A stretch of 64,000 bases of DNA from DATBGO01 sp036558005 (GTDB lineage Bacteria; Actinomycetota; Actinomycetes; Streptosporangiales; Streptosporangiaceae), in assembly GCA_036558005.1 (NCBI GenBank), contig DATBGO010000335.1, positions 1-64,000 of the forward strand, in the 5' to 3' direction. A program made the position numbers and the translations under genes. A model generated the notes under the pieces. It was not told where the DNA came from. It saw only the letters and a program-made list of their open reading frames with translations, and searched no databases. Shown in pieces: positions 51,713 to 59,781 of this stretch (its first letter is position 1; each line of letters opens with the position of its first letter).

Positions 51713-52918
51713 GTGCCAGAATCCGAAGAGCTAAAGATTTACGATATCGCCAGGCCAGCGAACCGTGACGGCCTGCCGGTCGTCTCGCTGGATGCCGCGC
51801 ACGCGCCGAACAAGGTCCTGGCCCACGAGGAACTGGTCCGCCGCTTCGTCTCCGGCGAGCCGTTCCGGCCGATACACCTGCGCATCGGGATCATGGGCGC
51901 CTGCAACATGCGCTGCAATTTCTGCAACTTCCACTCCTCCTATGAGTCCGGCTTCTACGACCTGTTCTCGTTCAAGGACGCCATCCCGACCGGCAAGGCC
52001 ATCACGTTGCTGGGCGAATTCGCCGCCAGCGGCGGCCGCGCGGTGACGTTCTGCGGCAGCGGCGAGTGCACGATCCACCCCGGCTACGCGAAGATCTGCG
52101 ACGCGGCGCACGAGGCCGGCCTGCGGATCGGGCTGATCACCAACGGCTCCCGGCTGGAGCGCCCCGACGTCGCCGACTGCGTCGCCCGCACCCACACCTG
52201 GGTGCGCATCGGCCTGAACGCCGGCACGGACTGGAACTTCAACGACATCACCCGCGACCGGGAGAACACGTTCGCGACCTTCGCCCGCACCCCGGGCGTG
52301 CTGCGGGCCGCGGCGGCCGACCCCGATTTCCGGGTCGGCTTCAACTTCGTCATCACCGCGCAGAACTACACCGAGATCGTCGACGCGGCCAGGCTCGCGG
52401 CCCGGTCCGGCGCGCACTACGTGCGGTTCGAGCCGGAGTTCTACTCCGCGCTCGGGCACGAGACGATCGGCGAGCAGATGGAAGTGGTGTCCGCGTCGCT
52501 GGCTGAGGCGGCCGGGTACGGGACCGCCGACTTCGAGGTGTCGGTGCCCAAGCTGGACCGCGGCCCGATGGACCAGACCTCGGCGGTGGAGGGCGACTTC
52601 GAGCGCTGCCACTACAGCAGGTTCGTCACCGCGATCGGCGCGGACGGCCACCTGTACCCGTGCCCGCAGGTCCACCTCAACAGCCGGTACCGGATCGGCA
52701 ACGTGCTCGAAGAGGGCTACCTGCAGGTGCTGGAGGGCGGCAAGCGGGCCGAGTGGGAGCACTCCAACCCGCGCCGGACCGAGCTGTGCAAGAGCTGCTT
52801 CTACCGGCCGCAGAACGAGCTGCTCGAATGGCTGCGCCGCGGGAACCTGCGCATCGACGACGTCATGGACGCCTACCGGGTCGAAGTCCCGCGGACGCTG
52901 CATGCCGACTTCGTCTGA
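51713..52918 (+). CDS. Radical SAM enzyme with SPASM/twitch-like C terminus
   Basis: The 401-residue product (from GTG 51713, with GGAGG 4-5 nt upstream) has the radical SAM motif CNMRCNFC (Cys64, 68, 71) and the GGE-like glycine region FCGSGECTIHPGY. The C-terminal third has extra cysteines (ERCHYSRFVTAIGADGHLYP-C, then LCKSCFYRP) for one or two auxiliary clusters, as in SPASM or twitch-domain proteins. Such enzymes mature peptides or oxidise sugar/cyclitol alcohols. No convincing precursor peptide gene is adjacent, so a small-molecule substrate is favoured. An ATG at 51683 is a possible alternative start. Confidence 0.9.
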   Translation: MPESEELKIYDIARPANRDGLPVVSLDAAHAPNKVLAHEELVRRFVSGEPFRPIHLRIGIMGACNMRCNFCNFHSSYESGFYDLFSFKDAIPTGKAITLLGEFAASGGRAVTFCGSGECTIHPGYAKICDAAHEAGLRIGLITNGSRLERPDVADCVARTHTWVRIGLNAGTDWNFNDITRDRENTFATFARTPGVLRAAAADPDFRVGFNFVITAQNYTEIVDAARLAARSGAHYVRFEPEFYSALGHETIGEQMEVVSASLAEAAGYGTADFEVSVPKLDRGPMDQTSAVEGDFERCHYSRFVTAIGADGHLYPCPQVHLNSRYRIGNVLEEGYLQVLEGGKRAEWEHSNPRRTELCKSCFYRPQNELLEWLRRGNLRIDDVMDAYRVEVPRTLHADFV

Positions 52919-55133
52919 CAACCCAGCCGAACGGATAAGCCGCTGGCATCCCGGCCCTGCCTACCGGTCAGCCGCGCCAGCCCGGCCAGCGACCGCCGGT
53001 GAGCTGGCCAGCTGGCGGCAGCGGATCCGGGCCGCGGTGCAGCGCCTGGCCGGCGATGACGGCCCGGCCGAGAAGGTGACCGGGTCGCTGCTGGCCGCGC
53101 AGGACACCGGCCGGCTGCGGCACGAGGAGTACCTGCTCAGCCGCGGTGCTGGCGGTGAATTCCGGGTCGTGCTCGCCCGGCCGCTGGCCCCGGCCGTACC
53201 CGCCGGGGCTGCTGCGCCCGCCGGGGCTGCCGAGCCCGCCGGGGCTGCCAGGTCCGCGGGGCTTACCGGGCCGGCCGCGCTGGCCCGCGGCGTGGTGGTC
53301 TGCCCGGGCCGCAACGCGGTGCTGGGCCAGGTGACCGGCCAGCAGCCGCCCGACTACCCCGACCGCGACGTCGCCGCCCAGCTCAGCCAGGCCGGCTTCG
53401 TCACCGTGACGCTCGGCTACGGGCTCGACGGGGTGCTCGACCCGGCGGTGCTGGCGGGCCGGGACGAAGCATCGGTGCTGGCGCAGGCCTACGCCACCGC
53501 CGGGCAGCCGCTGGTCGGCGTGCTCGCCAGGGACGCGCTCACCGCCGCCGCCTGGCTGGCCGGCCGGCTGGCCGGGCCAGCAGCGGGCGGCGGCACGGCC
53601 CCGGTCGCGCTGCTGGGGCACAGCCTGGGCGCGGCGGTAGCGCTGTACGCCGGGCTGCTCGATGACCTGGCCCGCCCGCTGTGCCTGGCCAGCTACCTGG
53701 GCAGCTTCGCGGTCCTGGCGCACGGCGGCGGCGCGGCCATGCTGCCGGGCATCGGCGCGCACGCGGACCTGCCCGAGCTGTACGGCGCCCTCGCGCCCGC
53801 GCCGCTGCAGGTCCAGTACGGCCTGCGGGACCCCAACCTGGACCCGGCGGACGCGGCCCGGGCCGGCACCGTGATCACCGGCATCTACCAGGCGGCGGGC
53901 GCGGCCGGGCGGGCCGAGATCGTCGCGGCGCCGATGGGCCACGGCACCGACGTGCCAGCCGCGATCGGGTTCCTGCGCGCCGCGCTCGACGACCAGCCCG
54001 CCGCGCCGCCCGCCCTGGTGCCGCCCGCCCGGCCGTACTTCGACGCCGGGATGCGCACCGAGATCGGCGCGGCGATCGACGGGACGCTCCGCTCGGGCCT
54101 GCTGACCCTGGGCCCGCAGGTGGCGCGGTTCGAGCGGGAACTCGCCGCCTGGACCGGGGCCGTGACGGTCACGGTCAGCTCAGGCTCGGCCGCGCTCGAA
54201 CTCATCATGCGCCAGATCGGCGTGGCCGGCCGGACCGTGCTCGTCCCTGCCAACACGTTCTTCGCCACCGCGGCGTCCGCACTGCGGGCCGGCGCGCAGG
54301 TGGACTTCGTCGACCTGGAACCGGCCGGGCTCGGCCTGGCACCCGAGTCGCTGGCCGAGCGACTCGACGCTCATCCCGGCCAGGTCGCGGCGGTCGTCGT
54401 CATGCACACCGGCGGGATCGTGTCGCCCGGCCTGCGCCAGGTCATCGAGCTGTGTCACGGCCGCGGCATCCCGGTCGTCGAGGACGCCGCGCACGCGCTG
54501 GGCAGCAGGCTGGACGGCGTCCCGGCCGGGTCGATCGCCGACTTCGGCGCGTACTCGTTCTACCCGACCAAGGTGCTGACCTCAGCCGAGGGCGGCGCCG
54601 TGGTCGCCGCCGACGAAGGGCACCTCGACCGGCTGCGCCGGGTCCGCGACCACGGCCGGTCCCGCGACAGCGCCACCAGGCATGACCTGCTCGGCACCAA
54701 CTGGCGGCTGAGCGAGCTGCACGCCGCCGTCGGGCTGGCCCAGGCGGGCAGGCTCGCTGGGCAGATCGCGCTGCGGGCCCAGGCGGCCGCCCGCTACGAC
54801 CAGCTGCTGGCCGGCCTCGGGGCGGCCGAGCCCTACCGGCTGCCGCCGGGCGTGACCACCAGCTGGTACAAGTACATCGTCCTGCTGCGCGATGCCCGCA
54901 TCGGCCGGGCGGAACTCAAGGACCGGCTGCGCCGGTCCCAGGTGGCGCTGGCCGGCGAGGTGTACGACACGCTGCTGCCCGACCAGCCCTACTTCGCCGG
55001 CCACCCGGGGACCGGCGGCCTGCGGCAGGCGCGGGCGTTCGCGGCCGGGCACATCTGCCTGCCGGTCTACCCCGACATCACCGCCGACGAGCAGGAACGC
55101 GTGGCCAGCGCGCTGCACCGGGAACTGGGATGA
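52902..55133 (+). CDS. Alpha/beta-hydrolase fused to DegT/DnrJ/EryC1 aminotransferase
   Basis: A 743-residue fusion. Residues about 75-365 are an alpha/beta-hydrolase domain with the nucleophile elbow GHSLGAA (Ser241), VVVCPGRNAV near the oxyanion region and a late His in APMGHGTD (His347). Residues about 378-743 are a DegT/DnrJ-type PLP aminotransferase: SSGSAALELIM, VEDAAHALGS, and YSFYPTKVLTSAEGG with PLP Lys557. A short Ala/Pro tandem repeat (about 98-122) lies in the hydrolase half. DegT enzymes aminate keto-sugars or aldehydes. It overlaps the radical SAM gene by 17 bp and the LuxC-like gene by 4 bp, so it is one cistron in frame throughout. Confidence 0.9.
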   Translation: MPTSSDNPAERISRWHPGPAYRSAAPARPATAGELASWRQRIRAAVQRLAGDDGPAEKVTGSLLAAQDTGRLRHEEYLLSRGAGGEFRVVLARPLAPAVPAGAAAPAGAAEPAGAARSAGLTGPAALARGVVVCPGRNAVLGQVTGQQPPDYPDRDVAAQLSQAGFVTVTLGYGLDGVLDPAVLAGRDEASVLAQAYATAGQPLVGVLARDALTAAAWLAGRLAGPAAGGGTAPVALLGHSLGAAVALYAGLLDDLARPLCLASYLGSFAVLAHGGGAAMLPGIGAHADLPELYGALAPAPLQVQYGLRDPNLDPADAARAGTVITGIYQAAGAAGRAEIVAAPMGHGTDVPAAIGFLRAALDDQPAAPPALVPPARPYFDAGMRTEIGAAIDGTLRSGLLTLGPQVARFERELAAWTGAVTVTVSSGSAALELIMRQIGVAGRTVLVPANTFFATAASALRAGAQVDFVDLEPAGLGLAPESLAERLDAHPGQVAAVVVMHTGGIVSPGLRQVIELCHGRGIPVVEDAAHALGSRLDGVPAGSIADFGAYSFYPTKVLTSAEGGAVVAADEGHLDRLRRVRDHGRSRDSATRHDLLGTNWRLSELHAAVGLAQAGRLAGQIALRAQAAARYDQLLAGLGAAEPYRLPPGVTTSWYKYIVLLRDARIGRAELKDRLRRSQVALAGEVYDTLLPDQPYFAGHPGTGGLRQARAFAAGHICLPVYPDITADEQERVASALHRELG
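53199..53256 (+). repeat. 18-bp tandem repeat within the hydrolase-aminotransferase gene
   Basis: About three and a half copies of an 18-bp unit with CCGCCGGGGCTGC core encode repeated PAGAAx hexapeptides. It is a low-complexity linker and varies by small substitutions. Confidence 0.6.
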
Positions 55134-56449
55134 GCCTGGCCGGGGGAGTGCCGCTGGCCGGGGAGGGCCCGCTGCCCGGGTCTGACCAGCTTGCGGTGGC
55201 CGGCCGGCCGGCCGGCGTCGTGCTGCCGCTGCTGCGCCGCGGCCGCTGGCATCAGTCGCTCGACCAGGTGCCGCTGCCCGGCGGCGGCCGGCTGTCGGTC
55301 GCGCCCGACATCCTGATCCGGGCCGACGCCCGCTGGGCCGGCGATCAGCCGCGCGTGACCATGAGCCGCGCCGAACGGCTGCGGCTGCTGCGGGCCGCCT
55401 GGCAGGCATTCGCCACGGGCACGGTCGACTGCGGCCCGGCCGGCCGCCAGGACGCCGCCGCCTTCGGCCAGCAGCTGTGGCACATAGCCGGCTACCCCCG
55501 GTGCCTGACGACTCGCTGGATCGCGATGCTCGGTGCTTGTCCAGGGGGATTCTCCCCCTGGAACCCCCTCGCTCCCGATCGCTCGGACCGGCCGCTGGCC
55601 GGGCCTCGCGATCGGGATGGATTGACGCTCGTGGCGTTGCCGGGGAATACGTTTACCTGCCTGGAGGCGGTGCTGGCCGGGTGCCTGGCCGGGGAGGCGG
55701 TGTGGGTCCGGCCGAGCAGCAGGGAGCCGGTCAGCGCGTTCCGGCTGGTCGGTGCCCTGCTGGACGCGGGCTGGCCCGCGCACCTGCTGGGGCTTTACCC
55801 GACCGGCTGGGCGGGCCTGCGCACGCTGGTCCAGGTGACCAGGCGGCAGGTCATCTACGGCGGCCCCGGCGTGGCCGCCGCGTTCGCCGGCTACCCCGGC
55901 GCCGAGGTGCGCGGACCGGTCCGCGCGCTCGCGATCGTCGCCGCCGGCGCGGACCCGGACCAGGCCGCGGGCGCGCTGGCACCGCTGGTCGCCGCGGACG
56001 CCGGCCGGTTCTGCACCAGCGTGCGCACCATCGTCTGCCTGGCCGACCCGGCGCCGGTCGCGGACGCCCTGGCCCGGCGGCTGGACGCGATCAGCCTGTT
56101 CCCCGCCGACCCCGCGCTGCCGCAGTGCGCCTGGCCCGACCGCGAGCAGGCCGCCGCCATCGCCGCCCGGATCACCGCGCACGAGGCTGCCCCCGGCGCG
56201 GACGCCGCCACCGCGCCGCGGCGGGTGACCAGCAGGCCGGTCCTCACCACGGCCGGCCCGCTGACCTACCTCGCGCCCACCCTGCTGTCCTGGCGGCTCC
56301 CGCCGGGAGCACCGGGGGGCTGGACCGGGGCGCACCCGCTGGCCGGCCTGGAGATGCCGTTCCCGTTCGCGACCATCACCGGCGGCTCGGCGGCCCAGGC
56401 GGCCGCGTTCAGCGCCGCCGCCGGCGTCACCCACCACATCGGCAACTGA
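55130..56449 (+). CDS. LuxC-like acyl reductase (aldehyde dehydrogenase fold)
   Basis: LuxC-type enzymes reduce an activated acyl group to an aldehyde with NADPH via a thioester on an active-site cysteine. The 439-residue product has the ALDH-like nucleotide region VALPGNTFTCLEAVLAG (168-184), WVRPSSREP, and the nucleophile Cys295 in AGRFCTSVRT. Sequence between residues 137 and 167 (SPWNPLAPDRSD and so on) is not family-like; it is encoded by a palindromic insertion that keeps frame. It overlaps the fusion gene by ATGA and precedes the LuxE-like gene by 15 bp. Confidence 0.85.
   Translation: MSLAGGVPLAGEGPLPGSDQLAVAGRPAGVVLPLLRRGRWHQSLDQVPLPGGGRLSVAPDILIRADARWAGDQPRVTMSRAERLRLLRAAWQAFATGTVDCGPAGRQDAAAFGQQLWHIAGYPRCLTTRWIAMLGACPGGFSPWNPLAPDRSDRPLAGPRDRDGLTLVALPGNTFTCLEAVLAGCLAGEAVWVRPSSREPVSAFRLVGALLDAGWPAHLLGLYPTGWAGLRTLVQVTRRQVIYGGPGVAAAFAGYPGAEVRGPVRALAIVAAGADPDQAAGALAPLVAADAGRFCTSVRTIVCLADPAPVADALARRLDAISLFPADPALPQCAWPDREQAAAIAARITAHEAAPGADAATAPRRVTSRPVLTTAGPLTYLAPTLLSWRLPPGAPGGWTGAHPLAGLEMPFPFATITGGSAAQAAAFSAAAGVTHHIGN
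55541..55617. repeat. Two tandem palindromes inserted in the luxC-like gene
   Basis: First hairpin: CCAGGGGGA/TCCCCCTGG (55541-55549 and 55553-55561, 3-nt loop). Second: TCCCGATCGC/GCGATCGGGA (55573-55582 and 55608-55617) enclosing CCGGCC-gct-GGCCGG (55588-55602). The arms are all perfect. The block lies inside an otherwise collinear coding region and adds roughly 25-30 codons without a stop, like a mobile palindromic repeat. Confidence 0.7.
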
Positions 56450-56464
56450 CCTCGGGGGCAGCCA

Positions 56465-57568
56465 ATGACCAGCGACAGCATCGACCGGGGCGCGCGGATG
56501 TTCGAGCTCATGCGGGCCGGGCTGCCCGAGCTCAAGATCGGCCTGGACGAGTGGACCCGGCGGATGATGTCGTGGCACTTCAGCGAGCAGACCGGCTGCG
56601 CGTTCTGGCTGCGCCAGCGCGACCGGCTCGGCTTCGACCCGGTCAGCGACATCACGTGCTTCGCGGACCTGCGCGAGTTCGGCCTGTTCAGCCAGGAGTC
56701 GCTGCGCAACGTGCCAGCCCGCGACCTGCGCCCGCGCGGATTCGCCACGCTGCCGATGCGGGTGTTCGAGACCGGCGGCACCTCCGGGGCCCCGTGCCGC
56801 ATCGTCAACGTCACCCGGCTGGCCAGTGACGTCGTCATGTACGCGGCGATGCTGCGGGCGCGCGGCCTGGCCGGCGGCGACATCATCGCGATGACGCCCA
56901 GCGGGCCGCACGCCTACGGGCATTTCGTCGAGGGCCTGGCCGACAGCTGGCAGGGCGCGGTGTGCGCCATCGACTTCGACCCCCGCTGGGTCAAGCACCT
57001 GCTGCGGGCCGGCCAGGACCCGTCCGGGTACGTCGCCCACCTCTGCGAGCAGGCCAGGACCCTGCTGGAGACCAGGGAGGCAACGCTGCTCTTCACCACC
57101 TCCCAGCTGCTGCTGACGCTGGTCACGGTGCTGGACGAGCCGCTGGCTGGTTACCGGATCCGGGGCGTGTGCACCGGCGGGACGTCCTGCTCGGCGGAGG
57201 AGATCCGGGTGCTCACCGAGGACTACCTCGGCGGCGTCCAGTGGATCGACACCTACGGCAACACGCTGGTCGGCCACGCGCTGCAGGCCGACCCGCTGAC
57301 ACCTGGCGCCAGCCGGTCCTACCACCTGGCCCCGCCGTTCGGGGTGCTGCGGGTGGCCAGCCCGGGCGACTGGACCCGCGACGCCGCGCCAGGAGAACGC
57401 GGCCAGGTCGTCGCCACCACGCTGCTGGAGGACCTGTTCATCCCGAACCTGGCCGAGCGGGACAGCGCGGTGACCGCACCGCCGCACCCGTGGTTCCCGT
57501 GGCCGGGGGTCCGCGACATCCGGCCGCTGCACCCGGCCGGGGGCAGCTACCCCGAAGGCGTCTACTGA
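56465..57568 (+). CDS. LuxE-like acyl-activating enzyme (ANL superfamily)
   Basis: The 367-residue product is an adenylate-forming enzyme of the LuxE/phenylacetate-CoA-ligase-like branch. The P-loop-like motif is FETGGTSGAP (101-110), followed by SGPHAYGHFVEGLADSW and a later WIDTYGNTLVGH acceptor region. The C-terminal small domain is short, as in LuxE. It would adenylate a carboxylic acid and pass the acyl group to the LuxC-like partner, giving an ATP- and NADPH-dependent acid reductase. It is 15 bp downstream of that partner and 2 nt from the next reading frame. Confidence 0.85.
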   Translation: MTSDSIDRGARMFELMRAGLPELKIGLDEWTRRMMSWHFSEQTGCAFWLRQRDRLGFDPVSDITCFADLREFGLFSQESLRNVPARDLRPRGFATLPMRVFETGGTSGAPCRIVNVTRLASDVVMYAAMLRARGLAGGDIIAMTPSGPHAYGHFVEGLADSWQGAVCAIDFDPRWVKHLLRAGQDPSGYVAHLCEQARTLLETREATLLFTTSQLLLTLVTVLDEPLAGYRIRGVCTGGTSCSAEEIRVLTEDYLGGVQWIDTYGNTLVGHALQADPLTPGASRSYHLAPPFGVLRVASPGDWTRDAAPGERGQVVATTLLEDLFIPNLAERDSAVTAPPHPWFPWPGVRDIRPLHPAGGSYPEGVY

Positions 57569-57600
57569 GGTGGCCGGCGTGCGCCCCGCCCGGCCCCGAC

Positions 57601-57610
57601 GGGAGGTGAT
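57601..57610 (+). promoter_or_regulatory. Strong ribosome-binding site fixing a TTG start
   Basis: GGGAGGTGAT is nearly the full anti-Shine-Dalgarno complement and lies 4 nt before TTG 57615. It decides the dioxygenase start against an in-frame GTG at 57570. Confidence 0.75.
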
Positions 57611-57614
57611 CTCA

Positions 57615-58466
57615 TTGCCCAGTTCCAACGGCGTGCCGGTCAGCTTCGGCGCGGACTACTTCGCCCCCATGCTCGACAGCACCGGCCTGCTGGACGAGCC
57701 CCGGCTGCTGCGCGAGCGCTACCTGGAGGAGGGCTACCTGCTGCTGCGCGGCGTGCTGGACCCCGGCCTGCTGTGGCACGCCAGGGCCGCCTACTTCGCC
57801 AGCTTCCCGCCCGGCTACCTGAAGCCGGGCACCAGCCCGGCCGAGGGCGTCTACTCCGGCCACTACCCGCCCGGGCTGCCTGCCTACGGAGTGCGCGGCC
57901 ACCCCGCCCACGCGTTCACCCGGTCCCGGTGCTTCACCGAGCTGACCGCCGCGCGCCGGCTGGGCGTTGTCGCCGAGACGCTGCTCGGCGGCCCGGCGAA
58001 CCTGGTCCCGCGCAAGGTGCTGCGGCACTTCGACCTCGGCGCGAAGCAGGCGTCCCGGGCCCATGTGGACCACGCCTATCCCAGCGGGGCGGGCGGCCAG
58101 ATGGTGACCGTCTGGATCCCGATCGGGCACTGCCCGCTCGACACCGGCGGGCTGATCTACCTGCGGGGCTCGCACCGGCTGGGCCGGGCCGTGATCGACG
58201 CGCCCCGGCTGATGTCGGACCGGCCGGACGACAGCCGCCCGATCAGCCACGACCTGGAATGGACCGCTCGCACCCTCGGCGGGAAATGGCTGTGGACCGA
58301 TTTCCGGGCCGGAGACGTAGCGCTACACTGCCCGGGCATTGTGCACGCGTCGCTCGATATCACGACCGAGGTGATGCGGCTATCGGCCGATATCCGCTAC
58401 CAGCAAGCAGGGGAACGGATATACCCCGCCTGGTCACGAGCCTGGGCAGCCGATGACGGCGCCTGA
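57615..58466 (+). CDS. Phytanoyl-CoA dioxygenase-like Fe(II)/2OG oxygenase
   Basis: A 283-residue non-heme iron oxygenase of the PhyH family. The iron ligands can be read as His150 and Asp152 in RAHVDHAYP and His244 in PGIVHASLD. An Arg that would bind 2-oxoglutarate is in EVMRLSADIRYQ (Arg255). EEGYLLLRGVLDPGLLWHAR is the family start. It would hydroxylate or desaturate a pathway intermediate. Start TTG 57615 is supported by the strong ribosome-binding site. It overlaps the glycosyltransferase by 14 bp. Confidence 0.9.
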   Translation: MPSSNGVPVSFGADYFAPMLDSTGLLDEPRLLRERYLEEGYLLLRGVLDPGLLWHARAAYFASFPPGYLKPGTSPAEGVYSGHYPPGLPAYGVRGHPAHAFTRSRCFTELTAARRLGVVAETLLGGPANLVPRKVLRHFDLGAKQASRAHVDHAYPSGAGGQMVTVWIPIGHCPLDTGGLIYLRGSHRLGRAVIDAPRLMSDRPDDSRPISHDLEWTARTLGGKWLWTDFRAGDVALHCPGIVHASLDITTEVMRLSADIRYQQAGERIYPAWSRAWAADDGA

Positions 58467-59781
58467 GGGCCGGGCCGGCCCCGGCTGGCTGGCCGGCCGG
58501 TACGCGGACTACATCGTGCTGGACAGCGACCCGGACGTGCCGCAGATCGCCGCCGACTACTGGGAGCTCAGCGCGGACAGCTACGCCCGGGTACACGCCC
58601 ACGTGCGCGCGTTCGCGGCCGCCGACCAGGCCGCCAGCGCGGCCTGCCAGCGGCTGGCCGGCGCTCCCGCCGACCCGGCCCGCTGGCGGGCGGCACAGGC
58701 CGCGCTGGCCGGGCTGCTGGGCAGCCGGCCGGCCGCGCTGGCCGCCGGGACCGAGCTGGTGGCCGGCGCCGACGCCCGGATCTGGATCGACCACTGGCTC
58801 GGCGCCGGGTACCAGCCAGCCGCCCGCCCCTACCGGCTGGCCGACCTGCCGCCTGCCGTCTCACGGCCGGCCAGCTCACCGCGGGCCGGCTCCCGGCGAG
58901 CGCCGCGGGCAGTCGGCCCGCCGCAGCCGGCGGGCAGCGCCGGCCCGGGCGTCCGGGCCAGCGCGCCGCGGGTACACGTCGTCATCCCGTTCCGGGACAA
59001 CGAGGGGGGAGTGCGGCTGCGTAACCTCGCGGCCTGCCTGCACGCGCTGCGCGACCAGGATTACCCCGCCAGCCTGACGCAGGTCACCGTGGTCGAGACC
59101 GACACCAGGCCGCGCTGGCGGGAAGTGATCGAGCCGCTGGCCAGCCGGTACCTGCACGCGCACAAGGACGGCGATTTCAACAAGTCGTGGACGATCAACG
59201 TCGGGCTGCGGTCCGGCGGGCGGCCGGGCGCGCCGGGCACCGCCGAGCTCAGCTGCGTGCTGGACGCCGACATCCTGGTCGACCGCTCGTTCCTGACCCG
59301 CAACGCGGCCCGGCTGGCCGGCCCGCAGCAGCAGGCACACCTGCCGTTCCGCTGGTCGCTGTCGCTGGATGAGGTGTCCACCGACCGGGCGCTGCGGATC
59401 CGGGTGGCCGGCCGCGCCGCCCGGGTCGACGAGGCGGTGCTGCGCGGGCTGCTGCTGCGCGAGCCGCCGGGCGGGTGCCTGTGGGCCCGCACCGCGCTGC
59501 TGCACCGGATCGGCGGCTACGACGAGCGGTTCGAGGGATGGGGCGGCGAGGACGACGACATGGCCGCCCGGATCAGCCAGGCGGCCCCGCTGGCCCGGTT
59601 CGGCGATCCGCTGCTGCACCTGAACCATCCGCGGCCGGTCATGGTCCGCGCCGACGGGCAGGCGATGAACGCCCATCTGCTCGGCGACCGCGGCGGCGCG
59701 CCGGCCTGGACCGGGGCGGCCGGGTTCGGTGACCCGGCCCGGTTCGCCGCGGCCGGGCGGCCGGCCGAGGACCGCCGGTGA
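58453..59781 (+). CDS. GT2-type glycosyltransferase with unknown N-terminal domain
   Basis: Residues about 173-430 of 442 are a GT-A family 2/7 fold: VHVVIPFRDNEGG, a donor-metal motif CVLDADILVDRSF, and the acceptor-site segment GGYDERFEGWGGEDDDM. The last is the pattern of galactosyl/N-acetylgalactosaminyl or chondroitin-type enzymes. Residues 1-130 (YADYIVLDSDPDVPQIAADY, then helical) are unlike any domain I know, and a Pro/Ser/Arg linker joins the halves. It probably glycosylates the cluster product. Confidence 0.88.
   Translation: MTAPEGRAGPGWLAGRYADYIVLDSDPDVPQIAADYWELSADSYARVHAHVRAFAAADQAASAACQRLAGAPADPARWRAAQAALAGLLGSRPAALAAGTELVAGADARIWIDHWLGAGYQPAARPYRLADLPPAVSRPASSPRAGSRRAPRAVGPPQPAGSAGPGVRASAPRVHVVIPFRDNEGGVRLRNLAACLHALRDQDYPASLTQVTVVETDTRPRWREVIEPLASRYLHAHKDGDFNKSWTINVGLRSGGRPGAPGTAELSCVLDADILVDRSFLTRNAARLAGPQQQAHLPFRWSLSLDEVSTDRALRIRVAGRAARVDEAVLRGLLLREPPGGCLWARTALLHRIGGYDERFEGWGGEDDDMAARISQAAPLARFGDPLLHLNHPRPVMVRADGQAMNAHLLGDRGGAPAWTGAAGFGDPARFAAAGRPAEDRR

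Noticed and set aside
53199..53256. Short direct repeats as a CRISPR array
   Set aside because: The units are contiguous 18-bp coding repeats with no spacers.
55477..56829. 450-codon plus-strand frame overlapping the LuxC- and LuxE-like genes
   Set aside because: Arg/Pro-rich shifted-frame reading; the LuxC and LuxE frames carry catalytic motifs.
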